Shown here: piece after piece, positions 5,105-14,051 of the stretch | How the letters are laid out: each line of letters starts with the position of its first letter | Position numbering within the stretch: position 1 is the first letter of the stretch | Assembly (NCBI GenBank): GCA_945878385.1 | Contig: CAMCTE010000046.1 | Location: 1 to 14,472 of the forward strand | Direction: 5' to 3' | DNA: 14,472 bases | Source: Azohydromonas lata NBRC 102462 | Lineage (GTDB): Bacteria > Pseudomonadota > Gammaproteobacteria > Burkholderiales > Burkholderiaceae_C | The notes under the pieces: generated by a model | Databases searched by the model: none | What the model was told of the DNA's origin: nothing | The model's input: only the letters and a program-made list of their open reading frames with translations | Program-made: the position numbers and the translations under genes

Positions 5105-7869
5105 GCGCCCACGCCGACCGGCACATCGGTGAAGCGGTACTGGAACTGTCCGGCCGCATCGGTGGCCACATGCACGGCGCTGAAGGGCTTGAGCATCGAC
5201 ATGCGCTCAAGCACCAGGGTAGAAAGCTCAGGCAGCACCGTCTGGGTGAGGATGTAGTCGATGTTGCGCGCGCCGCTGTCGACCTCGGTGCACCGTGCGG
5301 TGATCAGGTCGAGCACCGCTGCGTCCCAACTCAGCCGCGCGCGGTGGTTGGCCATGAACCGGTCGACCAACTTGCGCAGCTTGAGCTCCACGATTCCGCG
5401 TATTTGTGCGTCGGCCAGTGGGTAGTAGGGCACGAGCACCACGCGGCCGAGAAAGGCAGGACTGAACTGGCGCAGCAGCGAAGGACGAAGCCGTTCCACG
5501 AGCACGTCGGCCGCAGGCCGCACACCTCCCTCACAGGCCTGGGTGATCACATCCTGCGACGCATTGGAAGTCAAGAGAATGAGCGTGTTCTTGAAGTCGA
5601 TGGTGACGCCCTCACCGTCTTCCATCGTTCCTTTGTCGAAAACCTGAAAGAACAGCTCCAGCACATCCGGGTGGGCCTTTTCCATTTCGTCCAGCAGCAC
5701 CACGCTGTAGGGCCGCCGGCGCACGGCTTCGGTGAGCACGCCGCCTTGCCCATAGCCCACATAGCCGGGCGGCGCGCCCTTGAGGCTGGAGACGGAGTGC
5801 GCCTCCTGGAACTCCGACATGTTGATGGTGATCATGTTGCGCTCGCCGCCGTACAGCATGTCGGCCAGCGCCACGGCGGTTTCGGTCTTGCCCACGCCGC
5901 TGGGGCCTACGAGCATGAACACACCCACCGGCTTGCCCGGGTCGTCCAGATCGGCGCGAAAGGTGCGCACGCGGCGAGCGATGGCATCCAGCGCCGCCTC
6001 CTGCCCCACGACGCGTTCGGCCAGGCGGTCCTTGAGGTGCAGCACGGTGTGGATCTCATCGGCCATCATCTTGCCCACCGGAATGCCGGTCCAGTTGGAG
6101 ATGACATCGGCCACGATGCGCGAATCCACGCACACCGGCACCAGTGGCTCGTCGTCCTGGATGGCTTCAAGGCCCTTGATCAGGCGCTGAAGTTGCGCCA
6201 TGTTGTGCTGCTGAGGGTCGTCGTCCTCATCGGCGAGGGAATCGACAGGCGGGGTGTCGGGCGGCAAACCGGCAGCCGGCTGCGATGCACCATCGGCCGC
6301 CTGTTGTGCCAGATTGCGGCGCAGGCGCAGAATCTCCTGGACGGCCTGCCGCTCATCCTGCAGCTTGTCACGCAGCCGTTTGGCTTTTTCCTCTGCAGCG
6401 TCGAGCTCCGTCTGCAATTGGGACATGCGCGCAGCGGTATCCGCCGCCGCATCACCGGTGGCCAAAGCCCGGCGGCGCACCCTCAACTCGGACTGAAGCG
6501 TGGCAATGTCGCGCTCCAACGCCTCCAGGGGCTCGGGCATGCCCGACTGACCCACGGCCACACGGGCACAAGCCGTGTCCAGCACACTGATGGCCTTGTC
6601 GGGCAGTTGGCGTCCGGTGATGTAGCGGTGGGATAGTCGCACCGCGTCGCGCACCGCATCGTCCAGGATGTCCACACCATGATGTCGCTCGAGCGTGGCC
6701 ACCATGCCCCGAAGCATCTCGACCGCGCCGTCCGTGCTGGGTTCGTCGACCTTGACCACCTGAAACCGACGCGCCAATGCAGGGTCGCGCTCGACATACT
6801 TCTTGTATTCGGCCCAAGTGGTGGCGGCGATGGTGCGCACCTCGCCTCGCGCCAGTGCGGGCTTGAGCAGATTGGCTGCATCGCCCTGCCCTTCGCTGCC
6901 ACCGGCTCCAATGAGCTGATGGGCCTCGTCAATGAACAAGACGACGGGCACGGGCGAAGCGCGCACCTCGGCGATCACCGACTTCAGACGGTTTTCAAAT
7001 TCGCCCTTGATGCCGGCGCCGGCCTGCAGCAAGGCCAAGTCCAGGGAGCGAACCGACACATTGAGCAGGGCAGGCGGTACCTGACCCTTGACGACACGCT
7101 GCGCAAATCCCTCCACCACAGCAGTCTTGCCCACACCAGCCTCGCCTGTGAGGATGGGATTGTTCTGACGCCGGCGCAGCAGCACATCGATGATCTGACG
7201 GATTTCGGGATCGCGTCCCACGATGGGGTCGACCCGGCCCTGCCGGGCCAGCTCGGTGAGGTCGGTGGTGTATTGGTCCAGAGATGGTGTGGCGCTCTTG
7301 CCACCCGGGGCTGCCATGGGCATCTGCATGGGGCGGGCGGCGGCGGGGTCGGCGCCGCCGGCTTCGACCCCAGCAGGTCTTGGGCCACCGGCGTCCTCAT
7401 CGGATTCGGCCAGCAGGGTGGACAACTGGTTGCGCAGCGTGTCGCGCGGAATCGTCAGCAACTGCGGGGCGGTTTCCAACAGCAGGCCGCGAAGGCTGTC
7501 CACTTCGAGCAGCGCCAGCAAAATGGTGCCCGAGCGGATCTGTTGTTCGCCCAACACCATCGAGCTCAGCAGCCAGGCCTCTTGCAGCATGGGTGCCAAG
7601 TGAGGCGAAAGAGCCGGTGTGCGGCCATTGCCCCTTTTGAAGCGGTCCATGCTCTGCTGGAGTTGGTCGATGACTGTCTGCGGCTGGATCTGATGCTGCA
7701 GCAGGATGCGCTGGAGGTCGGGCGCCGGGCCTTCGAGCAGCCGCATCAGCACATGTTCGATGTCCACGCTGTAGTGCGTGTGCTGCACGCAGAGCTCAGC
7801 AGCCTGCGTCATGGCGCGCTTGCACTCCGGATTGAGCTTGCCCAGCAGGGTGCGGATGTCGATGTCCAT
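5101..7869 (-). CDS. tssH: TssH (ClpV), AAA+ ATPase that recycles the contracted sheath
   Basis: ClpV is a cytoplasmic hexameric unfoldase that disassembles contracted TssB/TssC sheath. The 922 residues contain an N-terminal Clp-N domain (about 1-150), a Gly/Ala/Pro-rich linker (about 158-192) and AAA module 1 with Walker A GEAGVGKT (242-249) and Walker B FIDEAH (312-317). A coiled-coil middle domain spans about 450-525. AAA module 2 has Walker A GPSGVGKT (655-662) and Walker B VVLLDEME (723-730), with a ClpB-type C-terminal domain. All catalytic motifs look intact. The middle-domain end carries an extra acidic, Pro-rich stretch (about 525-555). The ATG at 7869 is 27 bases after the tssG stop, with no strong Shine-Dalgarno sequence. 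Length is slightly above the usual 850-900. Confidence 0.97.
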   Translation of the reverse strand: MDIDIRTLLGKLNPECKRAMTQAAELCVQHTHYSVDIEHVLMRLLEGPAPDLQRILLQHQIQPQTVIDQLQQSMDRFKRGNGRTPALSPHLAPMLQEAWLLSSMVLGEQQIRSGTILLALLEVDSLRGLLLETAPQLLTIPRDTLRNQLSTLLAESDEDAGGPRPAGVEAGGADPAAARPMQMPMAAPGGKSATPSLDQYTTDLTELARQGRVDPIVGRDPEIRQIIDVLLRRRQNNPILTGEAGVGKTAVVEGFAQRVVKGQVPPALLNVSVRSLDLALLQAGAGIKGEFENRLKSVIAEVRASPVPVVLFIDEAHQLIGAGGSEGQGDAANLLKPALARGEVRTIAATTWAEYKKYVERDPALARRFQVVKVDEPSTDGAVEMLRGMVATLERHHGVDILDDAVRDAVRLSHRYITGRQLPDKAISVLDTACARVAVGQSGMPEPLEALERDIATLQSELRVRRRALATGDAAADTAARMSQLQTELDAAEEKAKRLRDKLQDERQAVQEILRLRRNLAQQAADGASQPAAGLPPDTPPVDSLADEDDDPQQHNMAQLQRLIKGLEAIQDDEPLVPVCVDSRIVADVISNWTGIPVGKMMADEIHTVLHLKDRLAERVVGQEAALDAIARRVRTFRADLDDPGKPVGVFMLVGPSGVGKTETAVALADMLYGGERNMITINMSEFQEAHSVSSLKGAPPGYVGYGQGGVLTEAVRRRPYSVVLLDEMEKAHPDVLELFFQVFDKGTMEDGEGVTIDFKNTLILLTSNASQDVITQACEGGVRPAADVLVERLRPSLLRQFSPAFLGRVVLVPYYPLADAQIRGIVELKLRKLVDRFMANHRARLSWDAAVLDLITARCTEVDSGARNIDYILTQTVLPELSTLVLERMSMLKPFSAVHVATDAAGQFQYRFTDVPVGVGA

Positions 7870-7896
7870 CGTGGTTGTCGGGGCCAGGGGACCCGG

Positions 7897-8970
7897 TCAG
7901 GTTCGAAGCAGGAAACGGGTGGCCTGCACCGGCGCATCAGCGCGCGGGCGCGATGGCGCGTTGCCAGGGGCTGGAGACGCACATTGCCCACCGAGCCAGG
8001 CCGTGGTGCCCAGGCGTGCCTGCGCCTCAGGCGCCGACGCACCCGGGCCCGACAAGCGGCACTGGCGCGAGCCGCCGAGCTTGAGTGGCACCTGAACTTC
8101 AACGCGCAAACGCGATTGGAGATGGCGCTGGATCAGCCAGGCCATGCGACGGTGGGCAGGTTGCCCAGGCAGCAGGGATTCGAGCGTCGGCCGATCTTGC
8201 GGCTCGACCAGGCAACCGATGGCCGCAGACTGGTCCCAGGCCTTCAGGCCCAGTGAGCCATTGATGCCCAGCCGCAGCGCTTGGGCGTTGGCACCTTTGG
8301 GACGGCCGAGCACCGCGCGCTCATGCGCGGGCAGGGTGATCCATGCACCTGTCAGGGAGTGGCCCTGTACCTTGAGTCCCATGCCATCGGCCAGCAGGGC
8401 CTGCAGGCTGGCCATGGAGCGCGGCGCGGCCGCCTGCAGTGCCGCGTGCCGCATCCAGGGCCATTCACCTTGGGGGCCGCGCGCGCCGGCAGCCAGGCCC
8501 AAGCCCGACAAGGCATCAATGAGCCCGACCACGGCCGAAGCACCCGGGTGCCCGCTTTGCAAGGCCAAGCGATGCTTGATGCGGCTGCGGTACAGGAAGG
8601 ACAGAGTCCGGCGGTTGAAGATGTCCAGGAAGGCCAGGCCGGAATCGTCGCGCCGACGCTGCTGCTCCAACAGCAGCTCAGTGAAGGCCACCGGCAACGG
8701 GCCCTGTGCGCCGGCCAGGCTCAAGACTGCACTGACCAGTTGAAACGGCGGTCGAAACTTTGCATCCGACTCATCGCTGCGGGTGACGCTGGCGATGTCA
8801 CTTGAAGCGAAGGACAAGGAAGGGTCCGCCCTGAGGTCCACGGCCTCGTCCATTCCCTGCGAAGTACCCAACCGCGCGCGGTCAGGCGTGGCACGCTCCA
8901 GCAGGTTCAGCGCCTGGAACAGGTCAAAGCCCTGTGGATGGGCCAGCAGCCGCGACATCAGATCAGACAT
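7897..8970 (-). CDS. tssG: TssG, T6SS baseplate wedge protein
   Basis: TssG joins TssE and two TssF copies to form the baseplate wedge. The 357-residue product has the family's N-terminal FDLFQALNLLERATP block and the central FLDIFNRRTLSFLYRS block (the FNHR-type motif of TssG), plus PLPVAFTELLLEQ between them. I placed the start at the ATG at 8970, which overlaps the tssF stop by 13 bases and has GGGGCG upstream. A GTG at 8994 would add eight residues and extend the overlap to 37 bases. The C-terminal 50 residues are rich in Ala, Pro and Gly and less conserved, as is common in this family. Confidence 0.93.
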   Translation of the reverse strand: MSDLMSRLLAHPQGFDLFQALNLLERATPDRARLGTSQGMDEAVDLRADPSLSFASSDIASVTRSDESDAKFRPPFQLVSAVLSLAGAQGPLPVAFTELLLEQQRRRDDSGLAFLDIFNRRTLSFLYRSRIKHRLALQSGHPGASAVVGLIDALSGLGLAAGARGPQGEWPWMRHAALQAAAPRSMASLQALLADGMGLKVQGHSLTGAWITLPAHERAVLGRPKGANAQALRLGINGSLGLKAWDQSAAIGCLVEPQDRPTLESLLPGQPAHRRMAWLIQRHLQSRLRVEVQVPLKLGGSRQCRLSGPGASAPEAQARLGTTAWLGGQCASPAPGNAPSRPRADAPVQATRFLLRT

Positions 8971-10736
8971 TGACGCCCCGTCATGGCAGGCCACTGCTTC
9001 CAGGGCTCACCTTGTCGATCGACCTGCAACTGTACAAACGAATTGATGGTGGTGTAGAGCGCCAAAAACCGGGCCAATACTGCACCCAACAGCAAAGGCG
9101 AACCCGCGGCGAACCCCTGTTCGTCAAACTCCAGCCGCACCAGCGTACCTTGGCAATGCCCTCGCCAGGTCTGGCGACCGATGCGTGCGGTGCAGGGCTC
9201 GGATCTCAGGCTGCGCAGTGCGCGGATTTGGGACTGCTGTTGACCGCCCTCGCCCGCAAACAGCATCAGGAGGTCTCGCAGATGCTGCAGCCCCTGGCCT
9301 TGCTCCACGAGTGTCTGATGGTTCAGGCGCATCAAGGCCACCAAGGCTCTGAGCATTTCCGCACCGCTGACCGCCGACACGGGCGCGCTGGGTTCATACA
9401 AAGTTCGGATGTGCAGGGATTCAGACAAGCCACTGCCCAGCAGGACAGCGCCTGCAGGCACCTGCTCAGCCAAGCGTCGGTTCGTACACAACACCTGGGC
9501 GTAGACCACCGGTTCGGATGCAACGGTTGCGGGATCCGCGCGGTCTACAAAAGACAGGAAAGTGTCGGTACCCGAGAGGCCTTTGCGCAAGGTGGGCTCC
9601 TGACGAGCCGTCCACAACAGACCTGGCTCATCCTGGTCGAACTGGCCTTCGGGCCTGAGCGCTTCCCAATCTCCAAACGCGTGGGCCACATGGCGGGCCG
9701 TGTCCGCCTGGGGATCGGAGATCGTCACCGATTCCACGGCATGGATCTCGACATGTTCCTCACGGTTGCGATCGGCCACGAGCGGATACTCGGATCGCCT
9801 GCGGTCCAGAGTGATCGGCTCACTGGTCATTTGGAACAGGTTGACCACCGGCACGCACCCCAACCGGAAAGTCCCTTTGTTCACGCGGCCCAGGACGGGC
9901 GAGCTGCGATTGAAGACCAAGCGCAGACCCAGGCTGCGTGCGTGGCTGAGCCGATGCCGCAAGCCCCTGATTTCAAAAAACTGGAACTTCCGCGGGAAGG
10001 TGAAGTATTCCTGTAGCAATGGGTAGGCGGGATGGGCATGCGCAGGCCGCGGAATGACCTCCTGTCCGTCTTCGAATCCGCACTCACCCAAGGCATCTGC
10101 ACCCAGGCTGACCACGCTTGAGTCCAACAGCAACTGCACATCCTCCAGCGAGGACAGAATCAGTTCATGCAAGGGCATGGTGGACAACAGCTCGCCGGCC
10201 AGGTGCAGCCGCAGCGCATCCAATTCAAGCTCGGCCAGTTCCACGCCCGCCAGCGTTGAAAAATGGATTTCCAATGTTCGGCTGTCGACTGCCTGCGCGA
10301 GGCTCACCTCCAAGGGCCAAAGCACCGTGTCCCACGCCACCTGAAATCGGCACACTTCACCTGAGGCGGACAAAGCCTGGAGTTGCGCGCCACGGGGCAC
10401 CGTCAACCCCGAAGTGACCTTGCCCTGCTTGGGATCCAAGGCCAGCTGCGCCACTGTGATCGAAGGCACCGAGCGCACCAGGCTGGGACACAAGTTGTCC
10501 AGCAAGGCCTGCGCCACCTGCGGGAATTCGCGGTCAAGGTCGCGGTGTACGCGCGCATTGAGGAACGCCACCGCCTCAATCAGGCGCTCCACATGAGGGT
10601 CGGAGGATTCCTGTTCACCCAGCGCCAGACGGCGCCCCACCTTGGGGTAGCGTGCCGCGAAGTCCCCCCCTTGCACGCGCAGGTAAGCCAATTCGCGTCG
10701 GTAGTATTCCAACAGGTCGTCTTGGCGGGGCTTCAT
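8958..10736 (-). CDS. tssF: TssF, T6SS baseplate wedge protein
   Basis: TssF is the largest baseplate wedge subunit and binds TssG and VgrG/Hcp in the assembled tail base. The 592-residue product opens with the classic TssF sequence: LLEYYRRELAYLRVQGGDFA (residues 8-27), then DPHVERLIEAVAFLNARV and LLDNLCPSLVRSVPS. Later blocks include FPRKFQFFEI and the C-terminal GRQTWRGHCQGTLVRLEFDE. The length is normal for the family. The ATG overlaps the tssE stop by four bases (ATGA), and GGAG lies eight bases upstream, so it is both coupled and independently initiated. No truncation or frameshift is seen. Confidence 0.96.
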   Translation of the reverse strand: MKPRQDDLLEYYRRELAYLRVQGGDFAARYPKVGRRLALGEQESSDPHVERLIEAVAFLNARVHRDLDREFPQVAQALLDNLCPSLVRSVPSITVAQLALDPKQGKVTSGLTVPRGAQLQALSASGEVCRFQVAWDTVLWPLEVSLAQAVDSRTLEIHFSTLAGVELAELELDALRLHLAGELLSTMPLHELILSSLEDVQLLLDSSVVSLGADALGECGFEDGQEVIPRPAHAHPAYPLLQEYFTFPRKFQFFEIRGLRHRLSHARSLGLRLVFNRSSPVLGRVNKGTFRLGCVPVVNLFQMTSEPITLDRRRSEYPLVADRNREEHVEIHAVESVTISDPQADTARHVAHAFGDWEALRPEGQFDQDEPGLLWTARQEPTLRKGLSGTDTFLSFVDRADPATVASEPVVYAQVLCTNRRLAEQVPAGAVLLGSGLSESLHIRTLYEPSAPVSAVSGAEMLRALVALMRLNHQTLVEQGQGLQHLRDLLMLFAGEGGQQQSQIRALRSLRSEPCTARIGRQTWRGHCQGTLVRLEFDEQGFAAGSPLLLGAVLARFLALYTTINSFVQLQVDRQGEPWKQWPAMTGRQCLI

Positions 10737-11191
10737 GTGCCGAACTCCGCCAAGCCTTCGCGGGCATCGACCGCCAAGCGGAAATCAACGCGCCGCAGCT
10801 CACGGCCGACCTTCACGGCCGCTGCCAAACGCACACGCGCCCGTGTCTGGACATCGGGGTCTGTGGCCACCTCCACCAGGACCCGGCTCAGCCGAGGCTC
10901 GAAAGCGGCGATCGAATGCTCCAACACCTGCACCAAGGTGTCGCGGTCGTGCTTGGACGATGGCCACAGTCCCGTGACATCAGGCAGCCCGTAGCACAGC
11001 ACATCGGGCACGGCAACCAGGAAGGCCTCGATGGTCATCCCGTTGCGCGTGTTCATCAGGCGGCTGAGATCTCGCTCCAAGGACCGCATCAAGCCGGAGG
11101 GGTCCAACAAAACGCCATCGATGGCGCCGGAGGAGTCGCTGACGAGTCGATCAAACAGAGGCAGGAGGCCCGCCGATACCTCTCGGCTCAT
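10733..11191 (-). CDS. tssE: TssE, gp25-like T6SS baseplate protein
   Basis: TssE is the small gp25-like subunit that holds the sheath's first ring on the baseplate. The 152-residue protein shows LERDLSRLMNTRNGM (38-52), VPDVLCYGLPDVTG (61-74) and SIAAFEPRLSRVLVEV (93-108), the three recognisable blocks of this family. It begins at an ATG with a near-perfect Shine-Dalgarno sequence (AGGAGG, five bases upstream). It starts 76 bases after the hcp stop, a gap in which I see no other gene. Its stop overlaps the tssF start, so tssE and tssF are translationally coupled. Confidence 0.94.
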   Translation of the reverse strand: MSREVSAGLLPLFDRLVSDSSGAIDGVLLDPSGLMRSLERDLSRLMNTRNGMTIEAFLVAVPDVLCYGLPDVTGLWPSSKHDRDTLVQVLEHSIAAFEPRLSRVLVEVATDPDVQTRARVRLAAAVKVGRELRRVDFRLAVDAREGLAEFGT

Positions 11192-11267
11192 GCGGCCTCC
11201 TGTTGAGCAACCACCCGGGCCATCGATGTCGAGGCGCTGCGGGTGGCATTCGGATCAGGCACCGTGC

Positions 11268-11750
11268 TCAGTCGGACTTCATGGTCTCCAGGTTCCAGTT
11301 CCAAGTGGCAGTGCCCTTGGCCGCGGTCGACGTCTGCTGCTGCGTGTAGTCGCACTGGATCTTGGTGAAGTTGATCGAGAACGAGTCGGAAGGCAAACCA
11401 CCGCCGCCCGAGGTGCTGATGCTGGAAATGACCGAGTTGAACATCTGATAGGTGAAGAAGTTCATGTAGGTCCCGTTCTCCACGCGCCCCACATGCAACT
11501 TGGTGGTGCCCAAGGGCGTACCCTGGGTACACGCCTTGTACATCGCCGTGGTGGACAGGTCGGCCATCTTTGAGAAGGACAGCTCGGAGAAGGATGGCCG
11601 GCCAGCCGTACGCTCCGCGTTGGCCACATCCATGGAAAGGGGCAAGGACACTCCGTGGGAGAAGGAGTTGACGATGATCTTGCCTTTGTACTTCTCGATC
11701 TCGCAGTTGCCCGGGATCGAGGTGATTTCAAGAATGAGAACGTCTGACAT
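11268..11750 (-). CDS. hcp: Hcp (TssD), T6SS inner-tube protein
   Basis: Hcp hexamers stack to form the tube propelled by sheath contraction, and can also carry small effectors in their lumen. The 160-residue protein begins MSDVLILEITSIPGNCEI and has the Hcp beta-barrel blocks: GKIIVNSFSHGVSLPLS (23-39), the RPSFSELSFSKMADLST segment (51-67), LHVGRVENGTYMNFFTYQM (85-103, read as separate strands) and SISTSGGGGLPSDSFSINF. The length is typical and there is no C-terminal toxin extension. GGAG lies 10 bases upstream of the ATG. The gene sits between tssC and tssE, a common arrangement in beta- and gammaproteobacterial T6SS operons. Confidence 0.95.
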   Translation of the reverse strand: MSDVLILEITSIPGNCEIEKYKGKIIVNSFSHGVSLPLSMDVANAERTAGRPSFSELSFSKMADLSTTAMYKACTQGTPLGTTKLHVGRVENGTYMNFFTYQMFNSVISSISTSGGGGLPSDSFSINFTKIQCDYTQQQTSTAAKGTATWNWNLETMKSD

Positions 11751-11801
11751 GACGCATAGACTCCAATGGTGATCGGGTGGTGGTTCGGGTCAGGGGCGCC
11801 G

Positions 11802-13286
11802 TCAGGCCGCCGCAGGCAGTTCAGCCACCAGACGAATCGAGGTGGTGAGCTCTTCCATCTGGAAGTGCGGACGCAGGAAGACGGTGGCCCGATAGGCACC
11901 GGGCTTGCCCGGCACATCGGTCACATCCACCCGGCCTTCAGCCAGCGGGAATCGCGCCTTCTCACCCTGGGTCGCATTGGTGTCCAGCAGGATGTACTGG
12001 GCCAACCATGTGTTGAGATAGAGCTCGACCGAGTCGCGCGTCTGGAAACTGCCCACCTTGTCGCGCATGATCACCTTGATGTAGTGCGCGAAACGCGAGG
12101 CGGCCAACACATAGGGCAAACGCGAGGACAGCGAAGCGTTGGCATTGGCCGAATCGAGGTTGTAGACCTTGGGCTTGTTGGCGGTCTGCCCGCCGAAGAA
12201 GGCCGCGTAGTCTGAACCCTTGGAATTCACGATGGCGATGAAGCCCAGGTCGTTGAGTTCCTTTTCGCGACGGTCGGTGATGGTGACCTCGGTGGGGCAC
12301 TTGAGTACCGTGTCACCTTCATCGGTCTTGAAGGTGTGGGCGGTCATGCCCTCGACCTTGCCGCCGCCTTCCACGCCCCGGATGGCGGTGGTCCAGTTGT
12401 ATTTCGCAAACGCGTCAGTGATGCGAAGGCCCAACTGATAGCACGAGTTCGCCCAAAGGTACTTGGAGTGATCCTTGCCGTCCACATCCTCTTCGTAGTT
12501 GAAGTTTTCGATGGGACCGGTTTTGGCCCCGTAGGGCAGTCGCGCAGCATAGCGCGGCAGCACCAGAGTCACATAGCGGGAATCTTCCGAATCACGGAAC
12601 CCTCGCCAGGTCGCCAACTCGGCACTTTCAAAGATCTTGGACAGGTCGCGGGGCACACCGAGATCGGTGTAGGACGACATGTCGAACAAGGCCGGCGCCG
12701 CAGCGGTAACCAGGGGCGAGTGAGCGGCAGCAGCCACCTTGGACATGCGCTGCAGGAGAGCCATGTCCTGCGGGTGACGGCCAAAGTAGTAATCGGCGAT
12801 CAGCAGCGAATACGGGCTGCCACCGAAGGTGCCGTACTCCTCCTCGTAGACCTTCTTGAACAACACGCTCATGTCGTGGTCGACGGCGCTCTCCAGGTCC
12901 TTGAGCAGTTCCTTCTTGGTGACGTTGAGCAGGCGCAATTTCAGCCGCGTACTGGTCTCGGTTCCGTAGACCATGTCATGCAGGCCACGCCAGGAGCCCT
13001 CCAGGGCCTGAAATTCTGGGGCGTGCAGGATGGCGTTGAGTTGGTCGCTGAGGATGCGGTCGATCTCGGCCACACGCTCGTTGATCATCGCAACCACGCC
13101 TTTGTCAGGCGCTGCCTTCATGCCCTCGTCGAGGATCTGGGTGGCGAACTGTCCGAGCAACTGCTTGGCGTATGCATTCTGTGATGGCTCCACGGCCATC
13201 TTGCCTTCCTGAACGATGCGATCGAGAAGTCCGAGCTCCTCCGTTTGGGCGGCGCCGCCGGCCGCTGCTTCTTTCTTGGTAGCCAT
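11802..13286 (-). CDS. tssC: TssC (VipB), large T6SS sheath subunit
   Basis: TssC pairs with TssB to build the contractile sheath around the Hcp tube. The 494-residue protein has the family's APEFQALEGSWRGLHDMV block (89-106), YGTFGGSPYSLLIADYYF (151-168) and the C-terminal FLRPHFQMEELTTSIRLVAELP (about 470-491, cited for its key residues H, Q and E). The last residues are PAAA. The start is an ATG preceded by AAGGA at eight bases. It lies 55 bases after the tssB stop and 51 bases before hcp. The first 20 residues are a low-complexity Ala/Gly/Lys tail, as is usual for this subunit. Confidence 0.97.
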   Translation of the reverse strand: MATKKEAAAGGAAQTEELGLLDRIVQEGKMAVEPSQNAYAKQLLGQFATQILDEGMKAAPDKGVVAMINERVAEIDRILSDQLNAILHAPEFQALEGSWRGLHDMVYGTETSTRLKLRLLNVTKKELLKDLESAVDHDMSVLFKKVYEEEYGTFGGSPYSLLIADYYFGRHPQDMALLQRMSKVAAAAHSPLVTAAAPALFDMSSYTDLGVPRDLSKIFESAELATWRGFRDSEDSRYVTLVLPRYAARLPYGAKTGPIENFNYEEDVDGKDHSKYLWANSCYQLGLRITDAFAKYNWTTAIRGVEGGGKVEGMTAHTFKTDEGDTVLKCPTEVTITDRREKELNDLGFIAIVNSKGSDYAAFFGGQTANKPKVYNLDSANANASLSSRLPYVLAASRFAHYIKVIMRDKVGSFQTRDSVELYLNTWLAQYILLDTNATQGEKARFPLAEGRVDVTDVPGKPGAYRATVFLRPHFQMEELTTSIRLVAELPAAA

Positions 13287-13341
13287 TTGTGGTGTCCTTA
13301 TTCAATGAACCATGGGCGTATTGACGAGCAGTGAAGCTGCG

Positions 13342-13872
13342 TCAGGCGCCTGCGGGTTGCCCTTCGGGTGCAGGATCCTGCCCCGTGGAGGCGCTGGCCT
13401 TGAGCGCCTGCAACCCTTCGGTGTTCTGCAGGATGTTCTCCAGCAGCGCGTCCAGTTCATCGTTTCCGTCGAGCTTGCCCAGCAGGTCGCGCAGTTGCTG
13501 GCGCGCTTCCAGCAGGCGAGCGAGCCGGGGGATCTGCTTGACGATCGCCTCGGGATGGAAGGCGTCGAATTCGGGGAAGTTCAATTCCACCTTCAGATTA
13601 CCTTCCCCCTTCAGGGTGTCAGGCACCGACATATCGAGCCGCGGGGCGATCTTGCCCATGACATCGTTGAAATTGTCTCGATCGATTTCGATGAACCGAC
13701 GCTCCTTGAGTTTGGGCAGCGGGTTCAGCGGTTGGCCCGAGAGGTCGGCCATGATGCCCACGACCAGAGGCAGCTCCTTCTTCTCGATGGCATCACCGAT
13801 TTCTACGTCATATGTGATTTGCACACGAGGAGGCCGATTGCGCCCCACCCACTTCTGCAGACTGTCCGACAT
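13342..13872 (-). CDS. tssB: TssB (VipA), small T6SS sheath subunit
   Basis: TssB is the smaller sheath protein and forms the TssB/TssC heterodimer that polymerises into the contractile sheath. The 176-residue product has PPRVQITYDVE (14-24), ELPLVVGIMADLSG (33-46) and NFNDVMGKIAPRL (67-79), all strongly conserved in the family. LLEARQQLRDLLGKLDGND follows in the helical C-terminal half. The last 20 residues are Ala/Gly/Pro-rich and probably disordered. An AGAGGGA sequence precedes the ATG at about seven bases. This is the first recognisable gene of the operon, and the 179 bases upstream have no gene. Confidence 0.97.
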   Translation of the reverse strand: MSDSLQKWVGRNRPPRVQITYDVEIGDAIEKKELPLVVGIMADLSGQPLNPLPKLKERRFIEIDRDNFNDVMGKIAPRLDMSVPDTLKGEGNLKVELNFPEFDAFHPEAIVKQIPRLARLLEARQQLRDLLGKLDGNDELDALLENILQNTEGLQALKASASTGQDPAPEGQPAGA

Positions 13873-13913
13873 CGCGAATCCCTCTCAAGAATTGGTTTGA
13901 AACAGATCAAGCA

Positions 13914-13927
13914 CTTGCGCGTGCAAG
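13914..13927. promoter_or_regulatory. Inverted repeat overlapping the possible tssB -10 element
   Basis: CTTGC and GCAAG are perfect 5-bp arms around GCGT. The element overlaps the tentative -10 hexamer (13926-13931) and would lie near the transcription start, a position that suits a repressor operator. No specific regulator can be named from this. Confidence 0.25.
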
Positions 13928-13990
13928 CATAGACAATTCCGACGAATGCGCAACCTGTTGTGGGTGAATTCAACCTAGCGTTTCTACTGA

Positions 13991-14003
13991 GTGAGAATCT
14001 CAC
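13991..14003. promoter_or_regulatory. Inverted repeat GTGAGA-A-TCTCAC upstream of tssB
   Basis: The 13-base element has perfect 6-bp arms with a single central A, about 40 bases upstream of the tentative -35 element. Its symmetry and spacing would suit an activator site for a dimeric regulator. A short stem of this kind can also occur by chance. Confidence 0.28.
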
Positions 14004-14051
14004 AATGGAGCTTCTCCGGACCCCTGACTTGCTCGGGAGCGACGAAAACGG

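Larger units (their letters stand above)
13873..14051 (-). promoter_or_regulatory. tssB leader and probable operon promoter region
   Basis: No coding sequence is supported here. A tentative sigma-70 pair on the minus strand is TTGCGC (13953-13948) and TATGCT (13931-13926) with a 16-base spacer; matches are only three and four of six. The region ends in the tssB ribosome-binding site. Its position, directly upstream of the first gene of a long same-strand run, is the main argument that a promoter is here. The upstream low-complexity reading frame points the same way, so read-through from it cannot be excluded. Confidence 0.4.

Noticed and set aside
5053..6636. Long plus-strand open frame (527 residues) opposite clpV
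   Set aside because: It is antisense to an intact ClpV with all Walker motifs. Its His/Arg/Gly-rich, domain-free translation is typical of shadow frames in GC-rich DNA.
6679..8256. Long plus-strand open frame (525 residues) opposite clpV and tssG
   Set aside because: It covers parts of two well-identified minus-strand genes and shows no recognisable domain.
8971..8994. Upstream GTG start for tssG
   Set aside because: It would add eight residues of poor match to the family and overlap tssF by 37 bases. The ATG at 8970 has a better-placed purine-rich site.
13920..13945. Sigma-54 promoter upstream of tssB
   Set aside because: A GG and a GC separated by ten bases are present, but the rest of the -24/-12 consensus is missing, so the match is no better than chance.
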